The notes: a model not told the origin generated them from the letters alone. DNA of 64,000 nt from Motacilla alba alba (GCF_015832195.1 NC_052016.1:28479129-28543128), one strand, 5' to 3'; positions 22,801-36,524 are shown, counted from the stretch's first letter. A program made the numbers and translations.

Positions 22801-25800
22801 CAGTTCCCTTCCTTATTTAAATCACTGCTCACATGTATGAACAGCACTGCCCCTATAGAAACAAACAACAGCCAAGGCCTCAAAACTAACTCTGACCCAA
22901 TCATAGTGTTACAAAATCACATTCCAGAGTGATCACTGAATGCCTGAGAATTTCTGGTTAGAATAAAACTGTAGGGCACATGTCCTAGACTGGTAGAAAT
23001 TTGGTCAGAGATTTATTATGTTCTGGGTATTTTTCACAGTGCTCAAATTTTGTTTGTATTTGCACATAAGGCTCTGAAACAGACTGAAAAATGATTGAAA
23101 ACCATCTGTACACACGGTGAGCACACAAGGATTTCTAAAACATTTGCATAGGAAAGCTAGTCTTGGATGAGAGATTGGCATTTCCAGTGTTCTCCTACAC
23201 ATGCACAAGGAGGACCCCAAGATCCTGTGAATGCTGTCACTGCACCAGCTTCGGTGTGATGGTACAGACTTATTCAGTACACTAAATAACAGAGAGCAGA
23301 AGAAGAAGAACTTAAGTTAGAGGTCCTCTTCCTCAGCAGTTCTTATGGCTTCTTAGCTGTTAACGTGCTACAGCTACTACAGTTGGTGTCAAAATAAAAC
23401 TTGAAATCAGGGAGACCACACCATCCTTATTTTTGAGTCAGGGCCCTGGAATCAGGCGAAACCTCCACTGGGCTGAGAATGCTGTTCCCAGGGCTCTGGG
23501 CTGGGGAACTCTGGTTTTCTCCAGCCCTGCAGCACAATCCTAAAGCACACTTGGTCCAGAAAGCAGGGAGCAAGGGATGACTATACCAGCCACTTCAGCC
23601 AGGCAGAACAAAATTAGGCATAACAGCCAAGTGAAAGCAAAGAGCTGACAGAAAACTTGCTAAGTTCAAGTGGGTTTGAGCCCTTCCAAACAATGGTGGT
23701 ACTATTGCTTCTCCAGAAGAGAAAGGGTCAGAAGAGTTTGGAAGAAGTGGAGTGAAAACAGCTCAGGTATTAAATGTCTGCATGTACTTTGAGAACAAGA
23801 GTTTACGTTTCTTGGAAAAGCATGGAATCCTTGACAGCCTAGCTGTGCAGGGTAGAGTGTAAAACACACAGTGCAAGCTGGATAATTGTAGATTAAATTG
23901 TTTGTTTTGCCCAAAAGAGTTCAATAGTATCAATTAGGAATGAGCAGAAGTCATCCTTCAACATATTCTTTCATCCAGCAGGAGACAGGTGCTTTTCTAG
24001 CAGAGAGACAAGTGAATTAGAGTTGTAAATTTTATTAAAGGACAAATAAGAAGTGGAGTGAAACTTTAGAAATTAATTAACTTAAACATGCAAAATCAAA
24101 CAATTAACAAAATTAATCATTGCCTATTCATCAATAGGCACTTTTTCACAAAAATAAACAGACTAAAACTTTAAGAAACATCTAATATTCTGTATTTTGG
24201 ATTTTTAAAAAGTGTTGGATATGTTACACTAAAATATCTAGTGTTTCAGTACCACGCCAATATTCTGACTGTTGCCATTTCAGAAATATTACATTACTTG
24301 GGAAATAAGCTAAACCGAAAATTTGGTGGGCTTCCTTTCACTGACCTTTGAAAGAAGCACATGAAAAATTCAAAGCAACAATTCCCAATTTTGATATGTA
24401 CTGTAAAGTGCAGAAATTGATGCTGCACATAGCAGCAGTTCAAAATACCACATAAAGATAAATGATTGAGGTACTACAGGAAAATTATTTGTCCAGATAC
24501 TACTTCATTGTGATATAATATTATTTTAGCACCTGCATTAGTGTTACTGAAGTGCCTTTTCCATTTATCTTACTTCTGCACAGCCACAATCTACATGTCT
24601 TCACACTCATCCATCCAAAAAATAACAAGATAGTTGTCTGAATGCTACATTGCATTTAACCACCCTGACAAGAGTAGGGTCAGACATCCAATAGTCTGGC
24701 CTAGGGAGTCTTATTATAGCAAATTTATGAGAGCAGATGTTGCTCCAAGCCTTGCAAGACTACGTGTTGTGTTTGGCACACTGGAGTTAAGCAGCTACAT
24801 TTTCTTGCAGCTGCATAAAGTAACAATTATATTGTTCTAACTACGTGCTAAAAATGTACCACTGAAACTAAGCATGATTAAGGGATCTGCGGCCTTGGAC
24901 AAGTCCAAGACTTTAATACACTGGGTGAGTAGCAGGGTCTTAGAAAAAACCTTTTTTTTTTTTTTTCTTAAAGTTTAGAAAATAGGCGTTTAATCCCTGC
25001 TTTTAAACTTTTCTTTCAGAAAATAGTTGAGGCTGTTTTCCATCAAAAACGTCAGATTTATTGTCTTAACCCAATATTTATAAAGCAAATCACCAGTAAA
25101 TGAAGAAGAATAAGAATAAACAAGAATTCTATAGATATAATTTACATCAAAAGGCACTCATTTACAGAAAAAATATGGCTTCTAGAATTATTATTAGTTT
25201 TTCAAAATTGACTGCACTTGTGATTTAAATTTTTAAAAGAATAAAATAATAATTTCAGTGGGTGTAGAAGGCAAATCCCATGCATAAGACTCAATTAAAA
25301 TCACACTCAAGTCTAGGAAAAGCCTCATTCCAAAATAAGTCTTCAGACTCCTCTTGAAGCAAAGTTTATAAAGTGCCGGGTACAATAAATTCAGGTTTTC
25401 TATGTGTTAACCTACCTTACTTTTGATTAAAAACAAGGTTGTAACTAACAAGAGTCAGATCTACTGGCTCATCAGGTGCAACTGCATCCTACTTTATCTT
25501 TGCTTCCATTTTCATCAGAAGCAGGTCCACTGATGTTAATGGGTTTAAAATGGTGGAGCTGAGCTATAAATATTTGTGTGTTAGTTATTTCCCATTTCAA
25601 TCAAACTATTTCAAACACCAGCTCATTGTTATAATAAAATGGATTATGACACTGTCTTTATCTTGAACCACAAATTTTTGTCACTTTTTCTCTTCCTGTT
25701 CTCTCCTCAAGCTCCTGGGGAACAGAGGGAGTGAGGGTGTGAGAGAGTGGCTGGTGGATACCCAGTTGCTGGCCACAATACAGAACAAAGATAGATATAT

Positions 25801-25801
25801 A

Positions 25802-25807
<6 letters not shown>

Positions 25808-25844
<37 letters not shown>
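25808..25844. repeat. (TA)n microsatellite
   Basis: Pure alternating TA of about 18 units. Open frames crossing it on both strands are repeat translations. Confidence 0.95.
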
Positions 25845-25847
<3 letters not shown>

Positions 25848-26727
25848 AGTACACACAAAGCTTTTTATTAGATCTGGTGAAAAAGATTAAACTTTTTGCA
25901 AGTGCTTTGACTGACTTAATTATGTTAAATATGTCTGTCTGCTGATGGTTACCAAGTAACACCATAAGCAGATATAGAGATGTCTAAGAGATGTGGTTGA
26001 AGTAATGAGGTTGTTCACAGCTGCTGTGAAAATCTGCTGTGAAAATCTGACAGAAGCAGTTTGAACCTCCCAGAGCAGTATTTTTGCTCATTCTGCCCTT
26101 GGACACACAAAGTCCAAAAGGAAGAAGTAGAAACAAGACTGGTTTTGCAGGGAAAGCACTCAGTGGAGTGCAGGCTGTCTGTTGGAGACAGAAACTGAAA
26201 ATCCTGTTTGATCCAAGGTACAGATTCCTACTAATGTACAATTTCCCATCATTTATGTATAGCTACTACTTTAACTGCCCTGTTTAATTGCTTACAGAAA
26301 AGTGAATGGGTAATTTCACACTTGCTCTTGGATATTAGGTTTATTATACAAAACTTTATCTTAGAGAATTGTTATATATTTCAGAAGAAAAGGGATTTGT
26401 AACAGGGCTAGTAGCAGGCCTTTATTATAGAGGTGATGGGAGTTACCATCTGAGAATAGCAAATTTTTTTTCACAGTGTAATTTGCATTGATTACCTTCT
26501 GTCCATTGCACTGCTGCTTATCAGTAGAGATGCCCGGGAAAGATGGTTTTATATAGTGTCTTTGTACAGTACTGAAACTTTTTTTGCCATAAGAGAAAGT
26601 TGATTATCAGCCACAATGAAATCAGACCGGTTACAAAAGTTAATCATGGAGCTAGATGTCTGGTGTAGAAGTCAAGGAAAGTCAAGAATTATTAGTTCAC
26701 AGATTATTAGGAAAACTTCTAACTTAA

Positions 26728-26880
26728 AGAAAACAAACAAACAAACAAATCAACAAAAAAAACCAAAACCCAAACCAAACAAAAACAAACCAAAAACCCA
26801 ATCAAAAAACCACCCTCCCCCCCACCAAAAAACCCCAAACACAACAACAGAAAACCAAATCCAACAACCAAAACTCACCT
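26728..26880. repeat. A/C-rich simple repeat
   Basis: Strongly strand-biased plus strand made of aaac, caaa and accc units with almost no T or G for about 150 bases. Such tracts are frequent in bird genomes. A 101-codon plus frame that runs through it (26616-26921) is low complexity and not a gene. Confidence 0.9.
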
Positions 26881-27636
26881 CAAATACCTCAGAATTAAAA
26901 AAAAGAAAACAGAGCTCCTGAAGAGCAGGATGCTATCAGGGGATGAAAAGAGCCTAGCATGAGGAAGAGCAATTACTGCTCTTGTTTCTCTCTGGTGGCC
27001 ACAGTGAGTTTTCAATCCAGTTTTGAGAAGGCTTAGCTGTGCCATTTCCCCAAGTACGTTGATGCAGCTCTTGCCAACCGGGCCCAACAGATGATTAAAG
27101 GGATGAGGAAAGGAAGCAATGTCATGCTTTCCAAGGAAGGAAAGGATCAGGACAGATGTAACTTACTCCACTTCTTAACAACACATTCTTACAAATAGAA
27201 AGCAATGCTGGAGCTATTACTGTCACCACTCAAGTATGATGAGAAGTGTTAAAAGTAATAAGCTACCTATCTGAACACATAAAAATGAGGTAAAGCATGG
27301 TATAATGATTATCAGACATTTCAGCTAGTTCTGAAACAGGAATGATACGTATTCTGCAAACTATCCATCAAAGGTATCCTACATTATTCCATGTGACAGA
27401 TTAAATGGCTGCTCTCAGTGCATGTGAACTTGCCAGATATCTAGGAATTTAAGAAAACCCAGACCAGTTTTCACAAAGAGTCTGGGCTTAGTAGTAGTAA
27501 AAATTATTGCCTTATTTTATTCTGCCAAAATGCCAGAGTTTGCATGGCTTAAAACATAAAAATGAGAGAAAGACTCTATGCAGAGAACCAGGCAAGGAAT
27601 GGCAAATCACAGTGTAAGAGGTGTAACAAACTGAGA

Positions 27637-27690
27637 GGGCTAAAAGAAGATAAAGGGCTAAAAGAAGATAAAGGGCTAAAAGAAACTCCC
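27637..27690. repeat. 18-bp tandem repeat, about 2.7 copies
   Basis: The unit gggctaaaagaagataaa occurs twice perfectly (27637-27654 and 27655-27672) and a third time partly (27673 onward, diverging after about 12 bases). The unit length is a multiple of three, so frames on both strands pass through it. Confidence 0.95.
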
Positions 27691-28087
27691 ATGGAATCAC
27701 AAAATATAAGCATTGTGGGGGTGGCATACCTGGGGAGAATTATGCAGTAATTTTGAAAAGTTAATGTTTAAAGCATAGCCATTTGGGGTGAGTTTATAGC
27801 TGTTCACCATTTATAGGACAACCAGAATAGGATTTAAGCAGGAATTAAAGACAGATTAGGATTAAATTATGCAGGATAGGTAAAATTTATGTTATGGTGA
27901 ATGCTTGCTCAATTTAAAAAAATAGTGTAACACAAAAAAGTGCCCTCAAGATTTCTCGGTGCTGTCCACAGCACCAAGTATTGTGTATAGACTCAACTTT
28001 TGTTTCCACATCAGGAGAACAGGCCATCTATTACAGAAAAGATACAGCTGGTGGGAAATTTAATTTGTAACATTTGGTATGATCTGC

Positions 28088-28135
28088 AAGAATGGGGCTG
28101 GATGATACTAATTTAGGCTGCAATTCTATCATGCA
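28088..28135 (+). mobile_element. Possible CR1 LINE 3' tail remnant
   Basis: The sequence aatggggctggatgatac, followed by a gcaattctatcatg-type stretch, resembles the 3' end of avian CR1 LINEs (a ggatgat segment followed by attctatg units). It is short and diverged. Confidence 0.25.
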
Positions 28136-31100
28136 TGCTGCCTCTTAAAATGAGTTTATTTGCATACAGTCAAGTATTCAATTGAAGGAAAAACATGGAA
28201 CAAAATGTAAACAAAAGTAACACAACAATGGTTCATCTTGACCAAAAGGACTGCAACCTAAACAGCTTCCTGTGATATCACCCCAAAATGGATGAATTCC
28301 AAGATCTGATAATAGATGTAACATACCCTTGGAGCCTTGCTCAGTGCCAAACTTTGTATCTCTTACAAGAAACAGTTATGTGCTATAAGCACTCAGAACT
28401 TTACTGACATTTTGCTTAACAGAATTATTTTGCTTTCAATCAACTCAGGAATGTTCTGCTCTTAAATTAACTGCTAATTCCTAATGCAAACCTGATATCC
28501 ATACATACTGCTATTACTCCTTGATTTTAAAGTTCTTCTCTTTCTCCACCAAAATTGCCAGAAATTGGTGCAGATTTTTTTTGTTCAATTAAAAAATTAC
28601 ATTAGGATTTTTTTATACTCTTTGTGCTCTAAAAATCACAATCTGTACTGCAGTGAAATGCTGCAACAAATCAACGAATATAACCTGCTAATACCATCTA
28701 AGCTTTGCCTGATTTAACTTCTTCTTATGCTTTGCCCTCTTGATTCTGCAGATTTCAATTCTAAGTATTTTCAAAAAATTACTTTTGCAGTATTTCTTCA
28801 TAATTTTGGAATTTGGCCTTTGGCTATCAAATTTCCATTTCTGAAAGTTAATATGTATTAAGTGTCTTTACCCCTCATATACTGTATCAATAGCTTTTCT
28901 CTTTTCTTTTTTTTTTTCACTTTTTTTACCTTTTTTTTTGGAAAGGAGGGTGAAGAGAGAGAGGAAAAGATAAGCATGTTATTTAGAGGGTTTTGTATTT
29001 TTCCAAGTTTATATTTGTGTAAATACTTGTAAGAAAATATTAATTGAAGTTATATATCAGATTTGTCACTTGACTTTCACTGCATCACCAACCTTATGTT
29101 TTCAAGAACAAGTCAGCACTTTAAGACAGATGATCCACAAGTAATTAAGGCAAATGATATCCCAAGCCAGAGATTTAGAGTGCTCAGTCACCATATTAAG
29201 AGTATTACAGCTTTCAGACACTGAAAGTCCATCCATGTTACTTCTCCTGCCACAGCACAGCCTTTTGTCATGGTTTACAAGAACCATGGTAAATTTTTGC
29301 ACAAATGCTTTTAACCTGCAGTGATAGTACAGCATGATAAGACACCAGTTTAAAAGAGGTTTCTTTAAGCAGCAGGAGGTTTAGCATCACCCCTGTGTTC
29401 AGTTTTGATGAAATTTGTAACATAGAACAGCTCTGTCATTTTAAAGAAATTCCTCTCACAGATAATTCCCGGACCACTTTTTTTCACATCAATTTTAGCT
29501 GCATCTGCAGTTCACAAAACAGGTGATTTCCTTGAGATTGGGAAGAAGTACCTGGAAAATTACATAGGAGCCAAGGTATCTTTTTACCTTAAAAGCATGC
29601 ATGTTGAATGCCTTCACAATTTGAAATCAATTTCTGGGATGTCTCCTTCTCTGTGTCACATTGCAAAATATGTTTCCTTTTGAAAAAGCCTTGAGATTGT
29701 TAGAGGACATTCCACATGTGACTTGCACTTCTGTGCCTGGAGTGCATGGAGGAGATCTTAAATCATATTTCTGGAAAATGAATGAACATACCTTGAAACT
29801 TAAAATACCTAAAACATACCTTGGAACTTAAAAAGTTCCAGTTCACAGTTCTGGTTTAAGTTGCCAGCTTTCAGGAGAGAGGCATCTCTTTAAAGAACCA
29901 TTTTCAGGTGAAACATCCTACTTGCAGTTTTTGTAGAAAAATGTGAGTGAAACTGGATGCTTTTCCATTTCACTGATTCACTGCTATAGGAAAAAAAAAT
30001 AGTTTTCTATTAACAGCTTATTGGCTGGCAAGCCATTATCTTTTTCCTAGCACATAGGTTAATGACAGGTTCATCTCGCTAAGACAGATCTGACACACCT
30101 CTTTTTCAGTAAATCAGAAAACCAATAAAAGCCTAATCAGTTCACATGCGGCCACATAATGCCTCTCTACTACTTGCTGCTAATATGACCAGGCATTATT
30201 TTATCAGGTTAAACCAATATTTCATGTAATCTTCAGCTGGAGTCAACAATAGGGAAAAGCAAACAAACCAGAATGCAAACAGTCATGCTCATACTCAATA
30301 AGGTTACAGTGAAAGGAGGAAGAATGGGCTGGGAGGGGGTAAATTGTTCCCCAACCTTTTTGAGTGATCGGTGTGCATCCTAAAGCGTGAAGACTGACAG
30401 CACCAATACATTTTTATCCCAGCCAGTTTAACCAAAAGCATTACTCATGCCGTGCCATAGAATTTAGACTTGTATTAACGGACAGCTTTATTTACTACTC
30501 TCTGACATTCTATTTGTTCTAGCACAACACAGAAATGTGGGGCAAGGTGAATTATAGGAGCCGTAACACCACTTTATTTTCCAATTGTATATACATTACC
30601 ATTCTTATCCCTTTCTTTCAGGAATGAAATCTGTAGTAAGAGAGGCCTGGTCTCTATCCAAGGCAAAGACATTTCCTTAGTTCACATACACCCTTCCCAC
30701 CCTTGGTCTTTAATCTTTCAAGATGTGTGTGTGGGTGGAGTTTTCAGCCATGTGAAATAAAAGTGGTTGTTTCTTTTTGATACTTGAAGAAATGTGAGAA
30801 CAATCTAATTGAAGAAAAGTTAATTTTTTGTTCTGAATAAAAAAAGGTAGCAAAGTACAATGAGCTAACTGTCTCTAAAATGGCTAAAACGGTTTGGGAG
30901 CTATTCTAATGGAAAAACAAATAGAATCAAACCTTCACAGAACTAATGCAATTAGTACCCTTGTCAAAAGCATGACCTGCAGTAGTGTAAGAGGTTACTG
31001 CCAAATCTAAGAAGGTTTAATCCTGAGTTGATCCAATCACCCTAATAAAATTACGATTGCAGAAGATGAGCTTCATCATCATTTATGAGCTAAAAGATGA

Positions 31101-31590
31101 GTGGAAATATTTGTGGTTTAGCAAATGAATGCCCTTTTCCAAAGCACTTGCTAACTATACAGTATATACCAAACATGTGCTTCTGAATTTAGTATTTCAC
31201 ACAGCTTCTGTCAATGGGAGAAAAAAAAAATCTATGTCTTGCTCTGAACTACCAACTGGTTTCAAAATGAAGATGCTAAAACATATAGCCAGTATCTATA
31301 ATTACAAGAAAACTTTTCACTGAGAAATGAGATATGATTAAATTTAATCACCATGTTTACAATTTAAAGATCAGTGTGAAGGGTAAAGTTCCTAGGAGAG
31401 AAATTTTTTAATAGACACCCAATTCTGTATGCTTGAGGGATATTACCATACTAATGGTTCCCTGAAAGACCACTATGATAAAACCAGCTAGAGCTAATCT
31501 TATATTTGTGTTTAGATGTGCAGCAAATGTGAGTGAAACAATAGAGTTACATGAAAATGGGCGTGTAACAACGGCAAAAGCAGCACTCAC

Positions 31591-31644
31591 CTATTTCCGA
31601 GAGACTTGAAGATTGTTCCAGGGAAGTTAGTATCCATTGAAGTG
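31591..31644 (-). CDS. Candidate MORC1 exon downstream of the C-terminal helical exon
   Basis: A 54-base segment with a strong donor (AATAG|GTGAGT) and a fair acceptor (cattccttag). Read in phase it encodes about TSMDTNFPGTIFKSLGN, with one base completing the first codon and two left over. This phase fits exactly onto the end of the candidate exon at 32392-32568, which lies just upstream on the minus strand. I see no convincing match to a known MORC1 segment, and short open segments with good donors are common by chance. Confidence 0.2.
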
Positions 31645-32391
31645 CTAAGGAATGTCATAATTTATGCATTAAAACCTAACCAAACCAGCTCAACATTAAA
31701 TGTATTAATTCTTCCTATAATGTTAAGTACCACTTGCTGAGTACAGAAGTTCCTGCAACTGCGCCATAGGCTGCCCTTTGTTTGGTCTTCCCTATGTGGT
31801 ATTTAGCAGAACAGATTTTTTTTAAAATTTTTATTTTTATTTGACTGTGTTTCCTCTTCCATGTGCCTCTGTCTGTCAAATGACAAAAGGAAAAACTTGT
31901 GTTTCAGTGACACTCTGGCCTGTGCACACAAATGATCCCCTGGGAAAAATCAGTGGTTCTTTAATTATTAAAGTTGCCTCAGAATTTGAATTGAGGTTTC
32001 TCATGTTCTTGGAAAAGAAAGCATGAAAGCAATTACTATACACACTCCAAAAGCATTTTCAGCCCAGGGTTTGTTTTATTTGTTTTAATTTTATTTTTAA
32101 AAGAACCCTTTTAAAAATACTGAGAACAATTCCTCCTTCAAGAAATTCACTCTTCAATGAGTCTAAAACTAGCAAGATTCAGTATATGGGGCCGTCTTAA
32201 ATCAGCCCCTGCTTTGTGACAAATGCCTTTTGGAAGTTTGTCTTGCCATAATCTCTCAGTGTTTAGTGCACAGAGCTTTAGTGCAGAAAGTGACTGCTAC
32301 CATGGTGGCCCAGCAGCTTGAGAACTGCACAAACCCAGCTCAGCAGCAGCCCAGGAGACAGCTGTAGTGAGGAGACCTGTGTGGCTCTCAC

Positions 32392-32568
32392 CTGCACACC
32401 TCTCTCATGAGGTGAGTGTCAGCCATCAAGCGGGGCTCACAAAGAAAGAGCAAATATTTTTCTTCAAAGAAGGTCTGGCAAATCACTTTTGACAGTATTT
32501 GCATAATCTTCAGTGTTTCTGAAAGCACATTTGAACCTGCTTGGTCACAAAAGAAACACTTTGCAGAG
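32392..32568 (-). CDS. MORC1: Candidate MORC1 exon, C-terminal helical domain
   Basis: The best-supported exon candidate of the large minus-strand gene. It is 177 bases, exactly 59 codons (one base plus 58 codons plus two). The acceptor has a long pyrimidine tract ending ccttacctttag, and the donor is TGCAG|GTGAGA. The product includes AKCFFCDQAGSNVL, then SETLKIMQILSKVICQTFF and EPRLMADTHLMREVC. The middle aligns without gaps to a remembered human MORC1 C-terminal segment (ET......, I, FF.E..L shared) and to MORC2 around ETIDLLVQIL. That region is a conserved helical segment near the C-terminus. MORC1 is a GHKL ATPase that silences transposons in germ cells. Strand and position fit the mammalian order MORC1-GUCA1C. 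The opposite strand is also open here, and identity is low, so this could be a chance frame. Confidence 0.42.
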
Positions 32569-34044
32569 CTAAAGGTAAGGTGGAGAATGAGAGACTGCAA
32601 TACTGCATCTCAGGAGCATGGGATGATCCTCATGGTTCCAAAGGAAAAGACAATATGGTTATCATCCAGGTGATCTAGTTTTCTTTGAAGATGGAAAGTC
32701 TTTATCCTGAGTACAGCACCTTTTAGAACCCACTTTTTGCATGTGGCCCTTTTCCCTCTACAGTTCTCTGGGCAGAGAAATGACAGAACTGATCCCTCAA
32801 GTAAAATTAGTTTCGGTGCTTGCTTTTGTGAGCATTCATGTACTCAGAGAAGGGAAGAGGCCAGCTATGCTGAGACCTCCACCACTTCTGCTTGGTTAGA
32901 CTACTTAAGAATTATCCATATTTGATTTTACAGACTAACTCATGAATAATTGTAAAATTTGACCTTTTCTAGTTCCCTGCTAACACTAAATGGGTTTCCA
33001 ATGAGGTACGCTATCCCTGTGAGATACAGCATGACTTTTCTGGGGACAAGTTTCTATTTTGCACTATGTTAAGCCAAAAGCTGACTGTGTGCATGGAGTA
33101 TTTTCATTTTTATTCTAGCACTGTTTCATAAGTACTTGTTAGAAAGCATGAAACCAAACAAAGAAAGACATTATTCCTGGAGCTCTGCTGCCTCCTGAAC
33201 GACGAGCTAGCTGTTTGTGGTCCTAATGAAAAGCCCTCTAGGAAAAAGGTGCGTGAAATTTTGGCACTTCATTATATATGCCTGTCATTAAATGTTAAAG
33301 ACTCACTGAATGACTGTTCAAAAGGTTAGCTACTGACATTTTAAGTTAATGCTCAGATTCAGTATGCCCCCTGATGTAGCAGCACAAAGAAATAAGCTGC
33401 AAACCCTCCTTTCCAAATGTATAACTACCCTTACAAGCAGGTGGAAAAAAAAGGTCACTTCACCTGTGAACACCTCCTTTCTCAGAGGTCATTCAGCCTG
33501 TTCTGGTAATATTCAACCACCTCTCCCTACTCCCATGCAGGGCAAAAACACAAACTGCAGGCATACAATTTCCTGGTTGTTACCACCTGAACTCTGCATT
33601 TTCTGTTTTTAGGAAACTTAGAAAATGAAAATATGAAATGTCCCTTCATTTTTTCTTCTCAAAGGTCTTGAGGTAGGATGTTAACTAGATTTTCCAGAAG
33701 ACTGGAGGATGAACAGAATGAAAATTTATCAAATAAAGCTACTTATCAAATATGGGAATAGAAATATGTTTTAATATGAGAAGTTTGCATGGTAAATTTT
33801 CATAGATTACACTAGTTCAACACTAAATTATATCTCACTTTGGGATTCCTAAGAGCTATTTTGCATACATTTTCAACACATAAAAACCACGTTGTGTGCA
33901 GAAATTTTTTCGATAATATCCTTTGCAGAAAGAATACTGGCTTTGTAAGAGTGGTCACTCAGCATAAAATTATATTTGGCATTTCTTGATGGAATAAATG
34001 CATATATCAATTTCATAAGTGTGAGGTCAAAATCCTACAGGTAA

Positions 34045-34190
34045 ATTTGTGATCTGGTTCAGCCCAAGGGCCCTTCTCACCATCTAGTCTGCTCCCAGAA
34101 ATGCTATAAAAAATTCTAAAGGGAGAAGAGGAACAGAGCAAGCAATATGTAATACTGCTGCAACAGCTTTCAGGTACTTTCAGCTGAAAT
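34045..34190 (+). repeat. Possible ancient CR1/L3-like repeat remnant
   Basis: The run from ctggttcagcccaag through accatctagtctgctccc to gaacagagcaagcaatatg resembles, from memory, old amniote LINE-derived repeats with a ccatctagtccagtatcc ... gaacagggcaagcatat arrangement. It is heavily diverged and its ends are unclear. Confidence 0.35.
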
Positions 34191-36447
34191 TTTCTACATG
34201 AAATTTCTGTTCATTTTTTAGAAAATAGCTAAACTATGGTTATACATAAAAACCCCCACAATTCTCTAATATTTGAATGCATTATACTTCCTTTCTGGGA
34301 AAAAAAATAGTACCACTTAAACCATGTGTAACAATGCCTATTTTCTCTTCTTTTTTCTTTCCTAAGAATAAAGGTTAGCATTGCATTTTGAAAAGTATAT
34401 ATTATGCATTTCTTTTCTGCATTGTGCTATCACTACATTTTTGGAATTAATTTACTATTCTTTGGCAAGTGACCTAATTTCAAGAAGCATACAATAAAGA
34501 CCTTAACCCCTCTTCACTTGGAAATACTCAAAAGATTTTGTAGTTGGAGAGACAATTTGGAAAAAAGTGACTCTAGTGAAAGCAATGGTGTTTTACTTGA
34601 AAAGACTATGGTATAATGAGGTAGTATAAAGCCACCTTGACAAAATGCACACATTTGTCAAAATTCCTTTGGATCCATGCACAACTGAAGTGTTATTCCT
34701 TATTCGTTTGTACAGTGGAAAAAAACATTTATCTTAACTGCAAGGGTCCTTTGAAGCTATTACCGCTAAGATAAAGGCAAATTCAGAGGATGGAGTTATA
34801 TTTAGATTTTTTAAGAGCAATTGGCAAGGGATTTCAATCAAAGCAGGTACAATAGAATATGGAATAAAAAAGCTGTCCAAAGGTAAAAAAGAAAACCTTC
34901 ATAGCAGGAAGCTTTCAGTTCAGCAGAGGTGGCTTCTATGCCTGCACCCTTTCTGCCCTCTGGAGAGGAAGTTCTGGGAGCTAGAGACTGCCGTTAGACT
35001 GAAAAGCCAATAGTTTATATGGTTTAGATAAATGTGAGATGTTCTAAGGGCAAAAAAGTCAGTATGGCAGTAACACAAGTGAATCAAATAAAATTTTAAA
35101 GTAAAGTTTCAGCATTTCTGTCATAGCTGGTGCATGGTGACTCATGAAACCTTTATTTGCCTCTTTTATGGGCCATCAGTGCATTCCTATATTCTACATG
35201 CTCTAAACTCTTACCTTTACCAAATACTTGTCTCATAATTCTTCTGGGAGAGCGAACAACTTGGCATAAATGAAGAATGATTAAGTAAGAACTGAAAACA
35301 TTGGGCTAAATAGAACATAGAGATTATGCTGCCAGGCAATTAAATACCAAGATATAGAAGATATGCACAACAAAAACAAAGATAATCAATGCTGGAATAG
35401 ACAAGCTTCAGAAAAAAAAAGAAAACTAGATGAAGACAAGAGCAATCCAATTGGTTAACTTGGTGAGAAGCAACTTTTCTAAAAGAAAATTTAAGGAAAT
35501 AATGCTAAGAAGACATGTTCATTTGGCAAACTAAAGTAGAAATTCTGAAATAAAAATTTTACATATAATTTAATTTATTGGTAATTTTTGATCAATGTAT
35601 CAACTATATAGGAAGATCTAATTTGTTCTAGACAAGAAAGAAATATAAATAGGAACTGTGATGTTTGATAATGAGGAACTTGTTTGGAAATTCCTTAAGT
35701 AGAGCAGAAAAATGATCAAATATACAGATGAACTGAAGGGATAAAAGAGAAGAGTATCAGCATCCTTGCAAAGAACAACATGAGAGGTGGAGTCAATGTG
35801 CTTTCCTGTAGCTGGAGTGATTTCAGCTTTTCTATTAAAAACAGATTCAAAGATAATCCACACAACTACCTGTGTGAGCATGTTTTTGGCTGGCAGCTTT
35901 TGCAAGACTTGAGATGTGTCCAAGCATCTGATTCTTCTATAAACTGTGGTCAGAAATCCTTAATCAACCAAACAGATATTGCCCAGAGTGTAGCGGTGAA
36001 ATCCTAAACAGAACTAAATTCCCTGAATGAAGTGACTTGAATGGAAAATCTGATGAAGCAACAGGTAGATAGATGTCACTATGGAGATAAAAAGCACATG
36101 GGCTATGAGACTGAGGACAGGCAAAAAGGGATAATTTGAAAAATCAGGATAGCCAAAGATGCAGTTAACAGTGGGGAAATGAAAAAGGCACCATGCTGTG
36201 GAAGGAAAGCCTGATCTTTTGAAGTGATTTATAATAGAGTGAATGGAGATGGGAAAGAAAATGAGTGTGAGGAGACATCAAACCATACCCTGCAGAACAG
36301 CTGCAAGCATTGAGGAATGGCAGAATGGTGCACTCTGTAATTCCTACTTTACCAAAGAGCCGGAAAGAAAACAAACATTTAAAAAACAATAAAACATGAA
36401 CCAAATTTCTGTCCTTTTATTGCTACCTAGCAAAGGGCAGAAATTAC

Positions 36448-36524
36448 CTGAGATGCTGTGCCTTCATCTCTGATTATTAGTAACAACTCTGTCAGTCCTC
36501 TTCTTGGAAAATAATGAAATAGTT
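36448..36524 (-). CDS. Weak exon candidate on the minus strand
   Basis: A 77-base open segment between an acceptor with a pyrimidine run (tgctctttttag) and a donor CTCAG|GTAATT. It reads about LFHYFPRRGLTELLLIIRD then EGTASQ, beginning with two bases of a split codon. Its phase would fit directly after the segment at 40980-41106. I do not recognise the product, and the sequence does not look like the disordered part of MORC1 expected here. Confidence 0.17.

Larger units (their letters stand above)
19979..31590. other. Gene-poor stretch, possible MORC1 3' region
   Basis: AT-rich DNA with a 21-bp palindrome (20702-20722), a CpG-rich patch (22428-22800), microsatellites, an A/C-rich tract (26728-26880) and an 18-bp tandem repeat. 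A 39-base open segment at 26879-26917 (minus) has a good acceptor and a GAG|GTGAGT donor but no recognisable product. No exon here is supported well enough to call. Confidence 0.4.

Noticed and set aside
26616..26921. 101-codon plus frame rich in Lys, Pro and Asn
   Set aside because: Translation of the A/C-rich simple repeat.
30335..30420. A ccccaacctttttgagtgatcgg segment resembling old DNA-transposon remnants
   Set aside because: The resemblance is to a generic phrase only. No terminal inverted repeat or target duplication was found.
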